The translations under genes and the position numbers were made by a program. The notes under the pieces are model-generated. The model saw only the letters and a list, made by a program, of their open reading frames with translations. It did not search any database and was not told the DNA's origin. 64,000 bases of DNA from Mycolicibacterium sp. CBMA 247 (GTDB lineage: Bacteria > Actinomycetota > Actinomycetes > Mycobacteriales > Mycobacteriaceae): contig NZ_VTGX01000003.1 of the NCBI RefSeq assembly GCF_009729095.1, positions 620,001 to 684,000 of the forward strand, read 5' to 3'. This document shows, piece after piece, positions 18,284-26,931 of this stretch; positions within the stretch are counted from its first letter, which is position 1, and every line of letters starts with the position of its first letter.

Positions 18284-18715
18284 ACGTTCAAGGACGGCAC
18301 CCAACTGTTCGAACGTGAGAATCCACCCACTGTGGAAGTTGTCGAATTCCTCTGGCGGCAAAAGGGAATGCTCAATCGACATCATCGTCTGGCCGTCGCC
18401 GGCCGGCTCGAATTCCACATTGACGATGCTGGTTACGGTCGGATCGATCCAGTTCGAGTTGCTCCAGGTGAAGCGCAGCACGCGGGGTCGATCGATGGTC
18501 AGAAACTGTCCGGTGATCAGCACGCCAGCGCCGGAATCGTCGACATCGAATCGCACCAGCCCGCCGACCCGGGGCTCGACCACGACCTCGACGCAGCGCA
18601 CCGGACGCGGACACATCCACTCCCGCAGCGACTCCGGGTCGAGCCATTGGTCGAACACCACATCGGGCGTCGCCGGCATCAGTCGTTGCACGCGGACCGT
18701 CGGCGCATCGGTCAT
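18278..18715 (-). CDS. AHSA1/SRPBCC-domain protein
   Basis: 145 residues of Bet v1/START-like fold: RVQRLMPATPDVVFDQWLDPESL at the start and SGWILTFEQLGAVLERA at the end. Its ATG overlaps the ArsR-family stop by ATGA, the usual arrangement for ArsR-AHSA1 pairs, so the two are translationally coupled. Such proteins probably bind a hydrophobic ligand; the ligand is unknown. Confidence 0.8.
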   Translation of the reverse strand: MTDAPTVRVQRLMPATPDVVFDQWLDPESLREWMCPRPVRCVEVVVEPRVGGLVRFDVDDSGAGVLITGQFLTIDRPRVLRFTWSNSNWIDPTVTSIVNVEFEPAGDGQTMMSIEHSLLPPEEFDNFHSGWILTFEQLGAVLERA

Positions 18716-19044
18716 CGGGAATCCGCCCCGCGCCGCAACCGTGCGGCCAGCGCATCGGCACGGCTCGACCAGAAGTCCGTCTGCTCGTTCATCCACTGCT
18801 GGGCCATCGTCAACCCATCCTGCTTGAGCGACACCCAGTGCTCTCGCCCGCGGACCTCGCGCTGCACCAGACCGGCGGCTTCCAGCACCCCGATATGACG
18901 CGAGACGCCGGCGAAAGTCATCGGCAGAGGGGCGGCCAGATCGCTGATCCGGGCGTCACCCTGACGCAACGTTTCCAGCAGCCGACGGCGGGTCGAGTCG
19001 GCGAGGGCCGAATATGCGCGGTCCAGAACTTGATCTTCAACCAC
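18712..19044 (-). CDS. ArsR-family transcriptional regulator
   Basis: 110 residues. The winged-helix reads YSALADSTRRRLLETLRQG, then ISDLAAPLPMTFAGVSRHIGVLEAAGLV. There are no metal-binding cysteines, so it is not a metal sensor of the classic type. It is coupled to the SRPBCC gene and divergent from the DUF899 gene. A perfect inverted repeat in the shared promoter region (19089-19108) is the probable operator. GTG start. Confidence 0.85.
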   Translation of the reverse strand: MVEDQVLDRAYSALADSTRRRLLETLRQGDARISDLAAPLPMTFAGVSRHIGVLEAAGLVQREVRGREHWVSLKQDGLTMAQQWMNEQTDFWSSRADALAARLRRGADSR

Positions 19045-19088
19045 CTTGTTGACTATAGCCGCGAGTCGTGGTTCTCTGAAAGAAGGTT

Positions 19089-19108
19089 ATTCAACTGATC
19101 TGTTGAAT
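19089..19108. promoter_or_regulatory. Probable ArsR operator ATTCAAC-N6-GTTGAAT
   Basis: Perfect 7-bp arms with a 6-base spacer, in the 102-bp gap between the divergent ArsR (start 19044) and DUF899 (start 19147) genes. The site could repress both directions. Confidence 0.6.
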
Positions 19109-19146
19109 GTTTGATCGCACCGCAAGGACCGACGACGGGAGCAGCC

Positions 19147-19917
19147 GTGAAGACCCCACCGATCGTGCCGGCCACCGAATGGCAAGCCGCACTCGAGGAA
19201 ATGCTGGTCAAGGAAAAGGAATTCACCCGCGCACGTGACCGACTCGCGGCGCTGCGCCGGCGCATGCCGTGGACTCCCGTGGACAAGGACTACGCGTTCG
19301 AAGGCCCCGAGGGCACGGCCACCCTGCTCGACCTGTTCGCCGGGCGCCGTCAACTGATCGTCTACCGCGCCTTCCTCGACCCTGGCGTGCACGGCTGGCC
19401 GGAGCACGGCTGTGTCGGGTGTTCCCTGATGGCCGACCACATTGGCAACCTCGCTCATCTCAACGCCCGCGACACCACCCTCGTCTACGCTTCGCGCGGG
19501 TCGCAGGCCGACATCGCGCGGATCAAGGCCCGCATGGGGTGGAGTCATCCGTGGTACACCATGGTCCCCCGCCCGGACGCGGCGTTCGACGTGGACTTCG
19601 GTGTCGACGAATGGCACGGCACCAACGCCTTCATCCGCGACGGAGACCAGATATTCCGCACCTATTTCATCGACAGCCGCGGCGACGAGGCTTTCGTCAA
19701 CACCTGGAACTTCCTGGACATGACTGCGCTCGGCCGCCAGGAGAGCTGGGAAGACTCCCCGCCGGGATACCCGCAGACCAAGCCCTACGAGTGGTGGTCC
19801 TGGCACGACACGTACGTCGACCGTGAGCCGTCACGGTGGTACGGCGACCCCGACCCGAACAATCCCCACGATCCACGCCCGCCGCGCGAGGACTGCACGG
19901 CCTGCGGAAGCCGCTGA
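19147..19917 (+). CDS. DUF899 thioredoxin-fold protein
   Basis: 256 residues from a GTG behind GGGAGC. Typical DUF899 text: KEFTRARDRLAALRRRMPW, LLDLFAGRRQLIVYRAF, HGCVGCSLMAD and a C-terminal THDTYVD-like WSWHDTYVD segment. The family has a thioredoxin-like fold and no agreed reaction. A CVGC pair is present where thioredoxin-like proteins have redox cysteines. Its divergence from an ArsR/SRPBCC pair suggests regulation by that repressor. Confidence 0.8.
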   Translation: MKTPPIVPATEWQAALEEMLVKEKEFTRARDRLAALRRRMPWTPVDKDYAFEGPEGTATLLDLFAGRRQLIVYRAFLDPGVHGWPEHGCVGCSLMADHIGNLAHLNARDTTLVYASRGSQADIARIKARMGWSHPWYTMVPRPDAAFDVDFGVDEWHGTNAFIRDGDQIFRTYFIDSRGDEAFVNTWNFLDMTALGRQESWEDSPPGYPQTKPYEWWSWHDTYVDREPSRWYGDPDPNNPHDPRPPREDCTACGSR

Positions 19918-19961
19918 CCCACCGCGGTAGACCGGCATCAGCCATTGGAGAAGATGGGCGG

Positions 19962-21539
19962 GTGACGCAACCTCCATTGACCCTCCCCACTCTCCTGCAG
20001 CGCAGCGTTGCCGAGTTCGGTGAGTCCGTCTATCTGGTCACCCCCACCGATCGGCTCACCTATATCGAGGCCGAGGAACGGTCCGCGCGCCTGGCACGAT
20101 GGCTACTGCACGAAGGAGTGGGCAAGGGCAGTCGGGTGGGCCTGTTCTTCGCCAACGGCGCCGAATGGGTGACGTGGTGGCTCGCTGTGTCGCGAATCGG
20201 GGCGGTGGCGGTGCCACTGAGCACGATGTACGCACCAGCCGAAATTGCGAAAGTGTTGCGCCTGGCCGACATCGGGCTCCTCATCGCCCCCAGTACGGTG
20301 CTGAACATCAACGTCGCCGAGCGGTTGGAGGCGGCGCTGCCCGAACTGGCCGGCCAATCCACCAGCCGACTGGCCCTGCGCGCAGCCCCGTATCTGCGCC
20401 GGATCGCAGTGATCGGCGGCGTCGACCGCCCCTGGGCATCGCCCGGGTACGAGGACGCGACGGTCAAGGTGCCCGCTGAGGTGCTGGCTGCCGCGGAAGC
20501 CGAGGTCTCCCCCGCCGACCTGGCCATCATGGTGCACACCTCCGGGTCCACCGCCGACCCCAAGGGGGTGCTGCACACCCATGGCACGCTGGTGCGCCAG
20601 ACCTCGACCTGGCCGAGCGCAATTCGGGTAATCACCAGATCTGAGGATCAGTCCCGGATCCTGTGCGCGATGCCGTTCTTCTGGATCGGCGGACTGCTCG
20701 CGGTCACCGGCGCCCTGCACGAACCCGTCACCGTCGCGGCCATGCCGAACCTGGATCCCGCCACCGCACTGGATCTGGCCGAGCGCGAACGGATTACCGG
20801 AATCGTGGGGTGGCCGGCGTTCACCCAGCGGTTGCGCGAGCATCCGTCGTTCGCCGATCGCGACCTGAGCAGCGCCCCGATGCTGCGCGACGGCCCGCTG
20901 GACATTGCCATGACCGATGTGCCCGACGGATTTCCGGTGCACCGCACCATGTCCGAAACCGCGGGCGGTTTCGTCTTCACCGACATGGCGATCGTCGACG
21001 AGAACGGAACCCCGGTCGCGCCCGGGGACACCGGCGAACTACTGGTCCGCGGTATCGGCGTGATGGCCGGGTACAACAAGCGCGAACGGTCTGAGACCTT
21101 CGACGTCGACGGTTGGTATCACACGGGCGACAAGGTGTACCGCCGCGACGGCGACCCGAGGCTGTTCTACGTTGGACGCACCACCGATCTGATCAAGGCT
21201 GCCGGTGCCAACGTCTCCCCGTTGGAGGTCGAGGCCGTGATCGCGGAGTCCGCCGACGTGGCACAGTGCGTGGTCGTCGGGATCGACGATCCGCAGCGCG
21301 GTGAGGAGGTGTGCGCGATCGTGGTGCCCACCGCCGCGATCGACGCGGCGGCCCTGGCCTCCTACACCCGAGATCAGCTGTCCGCCTATAAGGTGCCGAC
21401 CCTGTGGGTGCTGACCACCAGCGAGAAGATACCGACGCTGCCCAGCGGAAAGTTCGACCGGAAAACCTTGCGGCAGTTGGTCATCGACGGTGACTTGGAG
21501 TCTGTGCGCATCCAGCAGGCCCGCCGGTCTGCGGACTGA
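19962..21539 (+). CDS. Class I adenylate-forming acyl-CoA synthetase
   Basis: 525 residues from a GTG with GGAG 12 bases upstream. Motifs: MVHTSGSTADPKGVLHTH (P-loop-like A3), GWYHTGDKVYR, and the C-terminal lysine in LPSGKFDRKTLR. The middle part (MLRDGPLDIAMT...MSETAGGF) is a less usual version of the substrate and adenine motifs. It should make an acyl-CoA; the substrate is unknown. It ends against a P450 remnant on the other strand. Confidence 0.8.
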   Translation: MTQPPLTLPTLLQRSVAEFGESVYLVTPTDRLTYIEAEERSARLARWLLHEGVGKGSRVGLFFANGAEWVTWWLAVSRIGAVAVPLSTMYAPAEIAKVLRLADIGLLIAPSTVLNINVAERLEAALPELAGQSTSRLALRAAPYLRRIAVIGGVDRPWASPGYEDATVKVPAEVLAAAEAEVSPADLAIMVHTSGSTADPKGVLHTHGTLVRQTSTWPSAIRVITRSEDQSRILCAMPFFWIGGLLAVTGALHEPVTVAAMPNLDPATALDLAERERITGIVGWPAFTQRLREHPSFADRDLSSAPMLRDGPLDIAMTDVPDGFPVHRTMSETAGGFVFTDMAIVDENGTPVAPGDTGELLVRGIGVMAGYNKRERSETFDVDGWYHTGDKVYRRDGDPRLFYVGRTTDLIKAAGANVSPLEVEAVIAESADVAQCVVVGIDDPQRGEEVCAIVVPTAAIDAAALASYTRDQLSAYKVPTLWVLTTSEKIPTLPSGKFDRKTLRQLVIDGDLESVRIQQARRSAD

Positions 21540-21672
21540 TCATCCGGCCCAGGACTTCGGGGAAGATTGCCGCGGCCTCCACGCGGGTGGGGTTCGCGCC
21601 GAGGCAGAAATGCGTCCCCCCGCCGGCGAACGCCAGGTGTGGATTCGGGTTGCGGCCGATGTCGAAACGGTC
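21535..21672 (-). pseudogene. Cytochrome P450 C-terminal remnant (heme-binding motif)
   Basis: On the minus strand an unannotated frame reads RFDIGRNPNPHLAFAGGGTH, then FCLGANPTRVEAAAIFPEVL. This is the Cys-ligand loop and following helix of a bacterial P450. It has no start codon and lacks the preceding ~350 residues. It begins right after the stop of the NYN gene and loses P450 similarity after about 43 codons, at the end of the acyl-CoA synthetase. This is the scar of a deleted P450 gene. Confidence 0.75.
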
Positions 21673-22045
21673 AGAATGCGTCGATCACCTTGCGGAAACC
21701 AGCCGCCGGTTGCACGATCGCGCCCGCATCGCGGACTCGTTCGGCCAGTCCGCTGTCCGAAGTCACGACGGTGATCTCGTCGGGCCGGGGATCGGCCCGA
21801 ACCAACCGTACGATCTCGTCGTCGGCGGAATCCGCGGACGCCCGCGGGGCATGACCGATCTCGATGACGGCGGACTCGATCGGCGGCGCGGTGGGCCCTT
21901 CGAACACCACCATCGCCCGCTGTCCCTCGGCCGAGGCCCAGCGCTCGAGCCGCTCCACCAAACCCGCCATCGCGCTTCGGCGGTCCTTCCACCACCCGTC
22001 CGGTCGAGTGCCGATCACGTTCATGCCGTCCACGATCCACCGCAT
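21671..22045 (-). CDS. NYN-domain (YacP-like) putative ribonuclease
   Basis: 124 residues from the ATG that begins MRWIVDGMNVIGTRPDGWW. The pattern is IVDGMNVIG, then DDEIVRLV and EITVVTSDSGLAERV, with spaced aspartates as in NYN/PIN-like nucleases. It ends with a short hydrophobic tail. It probably acts on RNA, but the target is unknown. Two upstream in-frame starts exist but lack a better ribosome site. Confidence 0.7.
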   Translation of the reverse strand: MRWIVDGMNVIGTRPDGWWKDRRSAMAGLVERLERWASAEGQRAMVVFEGPTAPPIESAVIEIGHAPRASADSADDEIVRLVRADPRPDEITVVTSDSGLAERVRDAGAIVQPAAGFRKVIDAF

Positions 22046-22165
22046 GTGCCGACGGTACGGGTACCGGCGACCCGGGTGAATAGCGCACACCGCATGCAGA
22101 AGCTGTCGAATCAGGGTTGACTGGAGACCTCGTCAGGACATGCCTGCGGGAAAGGGGCCGAGCGC

Positions 22166-23443
22166 ATGGTCACCGAACCGAGGGCGGCTGCCGTGACGGC
22201 CAAGAGCCCGTCTCGCCACATCCGCTTGACGTCACACAGCGGGGCCGCCGGGGTTCCGGCGATCCGCTGGGGTGCGCCCACCGCTGCCGAACGTGCCCCA
22301 GTCATCGGCAGCACGTCCACGCGCGCACACCGCAACGTTATCGGCACCCACAGCGGGTCCTACAGCGTGTACCGGGCATTGGCCATCGCCGCGGGCGCAC
22401 TGGCACCCGACCACCGTGCCGATCTGACCAACACCGCGCCCACCGATGTGATCGGGCCGTACCCGCAGTGGAGCCAACCGGAAACGATCGTCAGCCTGGA
22501 CCCGTGGGGGGCCATGGTCGCCGACGCGTTCGCCACCGAACTGAGCGCCGGCTACGACATCAGACCGACCATCGCGGTAACCAAGGCGCGCGTGATGCTG
22601 CCCGAGATCGCCGCGGCCATCGCCGCCGGCCGGCTGCATCCAGACGGCCGTGTGCTGCTGGAGAGCGGTGCGGCCCTGGTGACGAAAGCCGCCGTCGAGC
22701 CGGTGTGGCATCTTCCCGGGGTGGCGGCCCGGTTCGGTTGCGGCGAGGACGAATTGCGCAGGGTGCTGTTCGAGGAGACCGGGGGCATGTACCCCGAACT
22801 CGTCACCCGCGGTGATCTCGAGGTGTTCCTGCCCCCGATCGGGGGTCAGACCGTCTACATCTTCGGTGCACCACGCGATCTGGCCGATCCGGAGGTGGAA
22901 CTGACCGCCCGGGTACATGACGAATGCAACGGATCGGATGTGTTCGGCTCCGACATCTGCACGTGCCGGCCCTATCTCACGCACGCGATCGAGGAGTGCA
23001 TTGCCGGTGCCCAGCGCGGCGGCGTCGGGTTGGTGGCCTACTCGCGCAAGGAGGGCCGCGCACTCGGCGAGGTGACCAAATTCCTGGTGTACAACGCCCG
23101 CAAGCGCCAGGATGGCGGTGACACCGCCGACCAGTACTTCGCCCGGACCGAATGTGTTGCGGGCGTGCAGGACATGCGCTTCCAGGAGCTCATGCCCGAT
23201 GTCCTGCACTGGCTGGGGATCCGCAAGATCCACCGCCTGGTGTCGATGAGCAACATGAAATACGACGCCATCACCGGTTCGGGGATCGAGGTCGGCGAGC
23301 GGGTCAACATCCCCGACGAGCTGATCCCGGCCGACGCCCGCGTCGAGATCGACGCCAAGATGGCCGCCGGGTACTTCACTCCCGGGCCGGTGCCGGGCGC
23401 CGACGAACTCAAGATCGCCAAAGGCCGCGGGCTCACCCCATGA
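22166..23443 (+). CDS. GTP cyclohydrolase II-like URC1 homologue (uracil catabolism)
   Basis: 425 residues. The C-terminal half is a GTP cyclohydrolase II domain with the zinc cysteines in HDECNGSDVFGSDICTC (from about 251) and the GTP-site YSRKEGRALGEVTKF. A long N-terminal extension (about 230 residues) sets it apart from riboflavin RibA. The next two genes are a DUF1688 protein and uracil phosphoribosyltransferase. That trio matches the URC uracil catabolic pathway known from the yeast Lachancea kluyveri (URC1, URC4, URC6), so pyrimidine degradation is more likely than riboflavin synthesis. The stop overlaps the next start by ATGA. Confidence 0.82.
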   Translation: MVTEPRAAAVTAKSPSRHIRLTSHSGAAGVPAIRWGAPTAAERAPVIGSTSTRAHRNVIGTHSGSYSVYRALAIAAGALAPDHRADLTNTAPTDVIGPYPQWSQPETIVSLDPWGAMVADAFATELSAGYDIRPTIAVTKARVMLPEIAAAIAAGRLHPDGRVLLESGAALVTKAAVEPVWHLPGVAARFGCGEDELRRVLFEETGGMYPELVTRGDLEVFLPPIGGQTVYIFGAPRDLADPEVELTARVHDECNGSDVFGSDICTCRPYLTHAIEECIAGAQRGGVGLVAYSRKEGRALGEVTKFLVYNARKRQDGGDTADQYFARTECVAGVQDMRFQELMPDVLHWLGIRKIHRLVSMSNMKYDAITGSGIEVGERVNIPDELIPADARVEIDAKMAAGYFTPGPVPGADELKIAKGRGLTP

Positions 23444-24657
23444 CTGCCGTCCTGGACAGCTCCGCGGCCGTCGCCACCCTGCGCACCACTGCCGCGATCC
23501 GCGAACGGTCCCGACATCTGCTGCAGCGCGCCCGGGCCGGCGAATCGGCCTGGTTCATCGTCGATGACGATGCCCTGGACCAGGCGGCCGTAGAGGTCGC
23601 ACAGGTAACCCGCACCCGCTACCCCACGCTTGCCATCCCGTACCACAGCCGGTGGCGCCATTTCGAGGCCGGCGGAGTGGATCGACGGGCTGACTTAGCG
23701 TCGCGGACAATGAATTTGGATTCCACCGCCCAGGCCCGATCGATGATCGACCTGGCCGTGGTGAGCGTACTTCTGGATGCCGGCGCCGGAACCGACTGGC
23801 AATACACCGAATCGGACACCGGCCTTCACCTGACTCGCTCGGAGGGGCTCGGGGTGGCCAGCTGGCACGCCTTCTGTGGCGGACTGTTCTCCAGCGATCC
23901 CGCCAACCCGCTACAGGCGGACGCAACCGCGTTGAGCCGCCTAGACACCGACAGTCTGGCCCGTGCCTTCCAAGCAGGTCCCGGAAATCCGTTGGTGGGC
24001 CTGGCCGGTCGGGTGCAGTTGCTGCGCCGGCTCGGCGCGGAACTGGCCACCCACCCCGACGTGTTCGGCCGACATGGCCGGCCGGGCGGATTGTTCGGCA
24101 CCGTGACCGGGCCGACCGTCGCGGCCCATGACCTGCTCTCGACGTTGCTGGACACGCTGTCCGGAGTGTGGCTGACCGACAGTGAGATCGGCGGTCAGCC
24201 CCTCGGCGACTGCTGGCGGCATCGGGCGGTCAGCGGCCCAGGTCTTTCCCGCGGATGGATGCCCTTTCACAAGCTCTCCCAATGGCTGACCTACTCACTG
24301 CTGGAACCGTTCGAGTGGGCCGGCATACAGGTCACCGACCTCGACAGACTGACCGGCCTGCCCGAATACCGCAACGGTGGTCTGCTGCTGGACACCGGCG
24401 TCCTCCGCTTAGGTGACCCCTCATTCGCCGAGCCGAGCTGGTCTGTGGGTGACGAGATCGTGGTCGAATGGCGGGCACTGACCGTTGCACTGCTCGACGA
24501 ACTGGCACCGCTGATCCGCGCTCAGCTCGGCGCCCCGCGGCTGCCGCTGGCCTGCGTGCTCGAGGGCGGAACCTGGGCGACCGGACGTGAACTCGCCACA
24601 CGTCTGCGCGATGGCCGCCCTCCGTTGTCCATCGTCAGCGACGGCACGGTCTTCTAG
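23440..24657 (+). CDS. DUF1688 URC4-like protein (uracil catabolism)
   Basis: 405 residues starting at an ATG overlapping the URC1-like stop. Family marks: ESAWFIVDDDALDQAA, IPYHSRWRHFEAGG and WMPFHKLSQWLTYSLLEP (residues about 265-290). DUF1688 includes yeast URC4, needed for growth on uracil, with the reaction not firmly defined. It ends just before an AGGAGGGAG ribosome site for the phosphoribosyltransferase. Confidence 0.82.
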   Translation: MTAVLDSSAAVATLRTTAAIRERSRHLLQRARAGESAWFIVDDDALDQAAVEVAQVTRTRYPTLAIPYHSRWRHFEAGGVDRRADLASRTMNLDSTAQARSMIDLAVVSVLLDAGAGTDWQYTESDTGLHLTRSEGLGVASWHAFCGGLFSSDPANPLQADATALSRLDTDSLARAFQAGPGNPLVGLAGRVQLLRRLGAELATHPDVFGRHGRPGGLFGTVTGPTVAAHDLLSTLLDTLSGVWLTDSEIGGQPLGDCWRHRAVSGPGLSRGWMPFHKLSQWLTYSLLEPFEWAGIQVTDLDRLTGLPEYRNGGLLLDTGVLRLGDPSFAEPSWSVGDEIVVEWRALTVALLDELAPLIRAQLGAPRLPLACVLEGGTWATGRELATRLRDGRPPLSIVSDGTVF

Positions 24658-24670
24658 GAGGGAGTCAGTC

Positions 24671-25300
24671 ATGGGCAACCTGCATGTCATCGACCATCCG
24701 CTGGTTCAGCACAAACTTACCCTGATGCGCCAGAAGGACGTGTCCACCAACGGATTTCGCCAGTTGCTCAACGAGATCTCGGTGTTGATGAGTTACGAGG
24801 TGCTGCGTGACATCCCGGTGCACGACATCGACATCGAGACTCCGCTGGAGTCCACGACCGGAGTCGTCATCGACGGCAAGAAATTGGTCTTCATCTCCAT
24901 CCTGCGGGCCGGGAGCGGCATGCTGGACGGCATGCTCAGTGTGATGCCGAGTGCCCGCGTCGGCCACATCGGTCTCTACCGCGATCCGAAAACCCGTGTA
25001 CCCGTGGAGTACTACTTCAAGCTGCCGAGTGATCTGCATGAACGAGACGTGGTGGTCGTCGATCCGATGCTGGCCACCGGCAATTCGGCCGTCGCCGCCA
25101 TCGACCGCATCAAGGAATACGCGCCCCGATCCATCAAATTCGTGTGCCTGTTGACGTGTCCGGAAGGGGTCGCCGCCATGCAGCAGGCACACCCGGAGGT
25201 GCCCATCTACGCCGCGGCACTGGACCGGGAACTCGACGAGCACGGCTACATCGTTCCCGGGGTCGGAGACGCCGGTGACCGCATCTTCGGGACCAAGTGA
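24671..25300 (+). CDS. upp: Uracil phosphoribosyltransferase
   Basis: 209 residues, the normal UPRT length. It makes UMP from uracil and PRPP. The PRPP loop reads VVDPMLATGNSAVAAID and the uracil-binding C-terminus is YIVPGVGDAGDRIFGTK. In this operon it would convert uracil to UMP as first step of URC catabolism (as URC6 does in yeast) as well as salvage. It has a strong ribosome site and sits 13 bp after the DUF1688 gene. Confidence 0.93.
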   Translation: MGNLHVIDHPLVQHKLTLMRQKDVSTNGFRQLLNEISVLMSYEVLRDIPVHDIDIETPLESTTGVVIDGKKLVFISILRAGSGMLDGMLSVMPSARVGHIGLYRDPKTRVPVEYYFKLPSDLHERDVVVVDPMLATGNSAVAAIDRIKEYAPRSIKFVCLLTCPEGVAAMQQAHPEVPIYAAALDRELDEHGYIVPGVGDAGDRIFGTK

Positions 25301-25334
25301 CGGGGTGCGGCCGAGGCCAGTAGCCTCTGGCCAC

Positions 25335-26057
25335 ATGGATGCTGTTCAGGAGGCGTCGGCGGTACCGACCACGCCGACCCACCGCTGGGGTCTGGGTGCC
25401 TTCGTGCTCGTAGAGGCCGTCTATCTGCTCACCTCGGCGTCCTTCGGCGTGCTGGCACCCGCCGGGGCTCCGCCCGCCTGGTTGATCACGCTCGCGATCG
25501 GGGTGCCGACACTGGTCGCCGCGGCCCTGGCCATGGCGATCGCGAGATGGCGAGGCAACGGCCCTCACATCGACTTCCGATGGCAGTGGTCCTGGCGCGC
25601 CGTCGGCCTCGGGTTGGCGTTCGGCATCGGAGGACTGTTCGTCACGCTGCCCGCCGCGCTGCTCTATCAGTCCATCGTCGGACCGGACGCGACGTCCGCC
25701 GTGGGCGGGATCTTCGAGGGGGTACGGACCACCTGGCCGGTGGCGGTGACCGTCCTGCTCCTGGTGGCCGTCATCGCCCCGATCTGCGAGGAGGTGGTGT
25801 ACCGCGGACTGCTGTGGGGTGCGCTCGAACAACGCTGGGGGCGCGTGACAGCCGTGACGGTGTCCACCCTCGTGTTCGCCCTGGCCCATTTGGAACCCGA
25901 GCGGGCACCGTTGCTGCTGGTGGTGGCGATACCGATTGCGTTGGCACGCCTGTATTCCGGAAGCCTCTGGGGCGGCATCATCGCGCACCAGGTGACCAAC
26001 CTGCTACCGGGCATCGTGATGATGTTCGGACTGGTGGGAATGATGCCGGCCCGTTGA
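25335..26057 (+). CDS. CPBP-family intramembrane protease
   Basis: 240 residues, about 6-7 membrane segments. CPBP (Abi/Rce1-like) motifs: EEVVYRGLLWG (glutamates near residue 155), the histidine in FALAHLEPERAP, and GGIIAHQVTN. Catalytic Glu and His are present. Follows upp by 34 bp and may be the operon's last gene, though no link to uracil metabolism is known. Target unknown. Confidence 0.8.
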   Translation: MDAVQEASAVPTTPTHRWGLGAFVLVEAVYLLTSASFGVLAPAGAPPAWLITLAIGVPTLVAAALAMAIARWRGNGPHIDFRWQWSWRAVGLGLAFGIGGLFVTLPAALLYQSIVGPDATSAVGGIFEGVRTTWPVAVTVLLLVAVIAPICEEVVYRGLLWGALEQRWGRVTAVTVSTLVFALAHLEPERAPLLLVVAIPIALARLYSGSLWGGIIAHQVTNLLPGIVMMFGLVGMMPAR

Positions 26058-26093
26058 GCTACCGGTTCTTTTTGCTCCTCGCGTGCGCACCGA

Positions 26094-26876
26094 CTACCGC
26101 TTGCGGTCGCGCACCTTGTACGTCGACGGCCACGACATGCGCGATTCATCGCCCACCAACGGCGTTCCCGAGCCACCGACCCGAACGTCATAGGCTTCCT
26201 GGCCGGCGCCGACCTCGCGGTTCGCGTGCTCTTGAGCCAGGTAGTAGAGCTGGTCGATCTCGGCCTCAGAGAACGCCACGAACGTGGTCTTGCGCACGAT
26301 GTCGTTCATTCCCGCCGTCATGCGGTCGGGCAGGACCCGTGAAGCCAGCGCGGCCAGGCCGAGCAGGGTGAACGGGATGACCCAGTAGCAGATGAACGAC
26401 AGCGGCGTTTTGGTGTCCAGGATCGTGGCATCGCCGTGCACGATCGGCGGAATCACCGATGAGACCGTCATCCCGGCGAAGGCTCCCACCCAGATCCAGG
26501 TCAGAATCTTGACGATCCGTTGGAACAGATCACTTTCCACGATTCCGGGCGGTTGGCCCGCGGCGGCGTACTCGAGCACGAACGGCTTGCCGAGCAGCAA
26601 TCCGATCAACGCGACCAGGAAGATCCCCGCGTTGCTCAGCGGCTGCATCCAGCGCTCCATGACGTCCTGGCTGAGCACCAGGGTCAGGACAGTCAGCACG
26701 ATGAAGGTCGCGAGTGCGCCGACCTCCAGGGTGCGCCCCGGCGCCCCCGAGATCCGGCTGATCACGAACGTCGCGATCGCCATCGTCAACGCCACCAGCA
26801 CGGCGACCAGGAACGGCACGTTGCCGACGAGTACCCAATAGATGATCCACGGCGCGAAGCCAAACAGGATGCCCAC
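26094..26876 (-). CDS. Conserved multi-pass membrane protein
   Basis: 260 residues with about six membrane segments (roughly 4-24, 24-44, 52-70, 82-100, 120-140, 162-182) and a charged cytoplasmic C-terminus (VAFSEAEIDQLYYLAQEHANRE). I do not recognise a family. It looks like a conserved mycobacterial envelope protein. Upstream is an M48 protease on the same strand (55 bp gap), so the two may be cotranscribed. Confidence 0.6.
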   Translation of the reverse strand: MGILFGFAPWIIYWVLVGNVPFLVAVLVALTMAIATFVISRISGAPGRTLEVGALATFIVLTVLTLVLSQDVMERWMQPLSNAGIFLVALIGLLLGKPFVLEYAAAGQPPGIVESDLFQRIVKILTWIWVGAFAGMTVSSVIPPIVHGDATILDTKTPLSFICYWVIPFTLLGLAALASRVLPDRMTAGMNDIVRKTTFVAFSEAEIDQLYYLAQEHANREVGAGQEAYDVRVGGSGTPLVGDESRMSWPSTYKVRDRKR

Positions 26877-26931
26877 GAGCGCCTAGTCTAGGGGCTTACC
26901 GTTGATCCGACGGCAATCACCCGCCAGCCCG

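Noticed and set aside
22166..23443. RibA of riboflavin biosynthesis
   Set aside because: The long N-terminal extension and the URC4/UPRT neighbours favour uracil catabolism.
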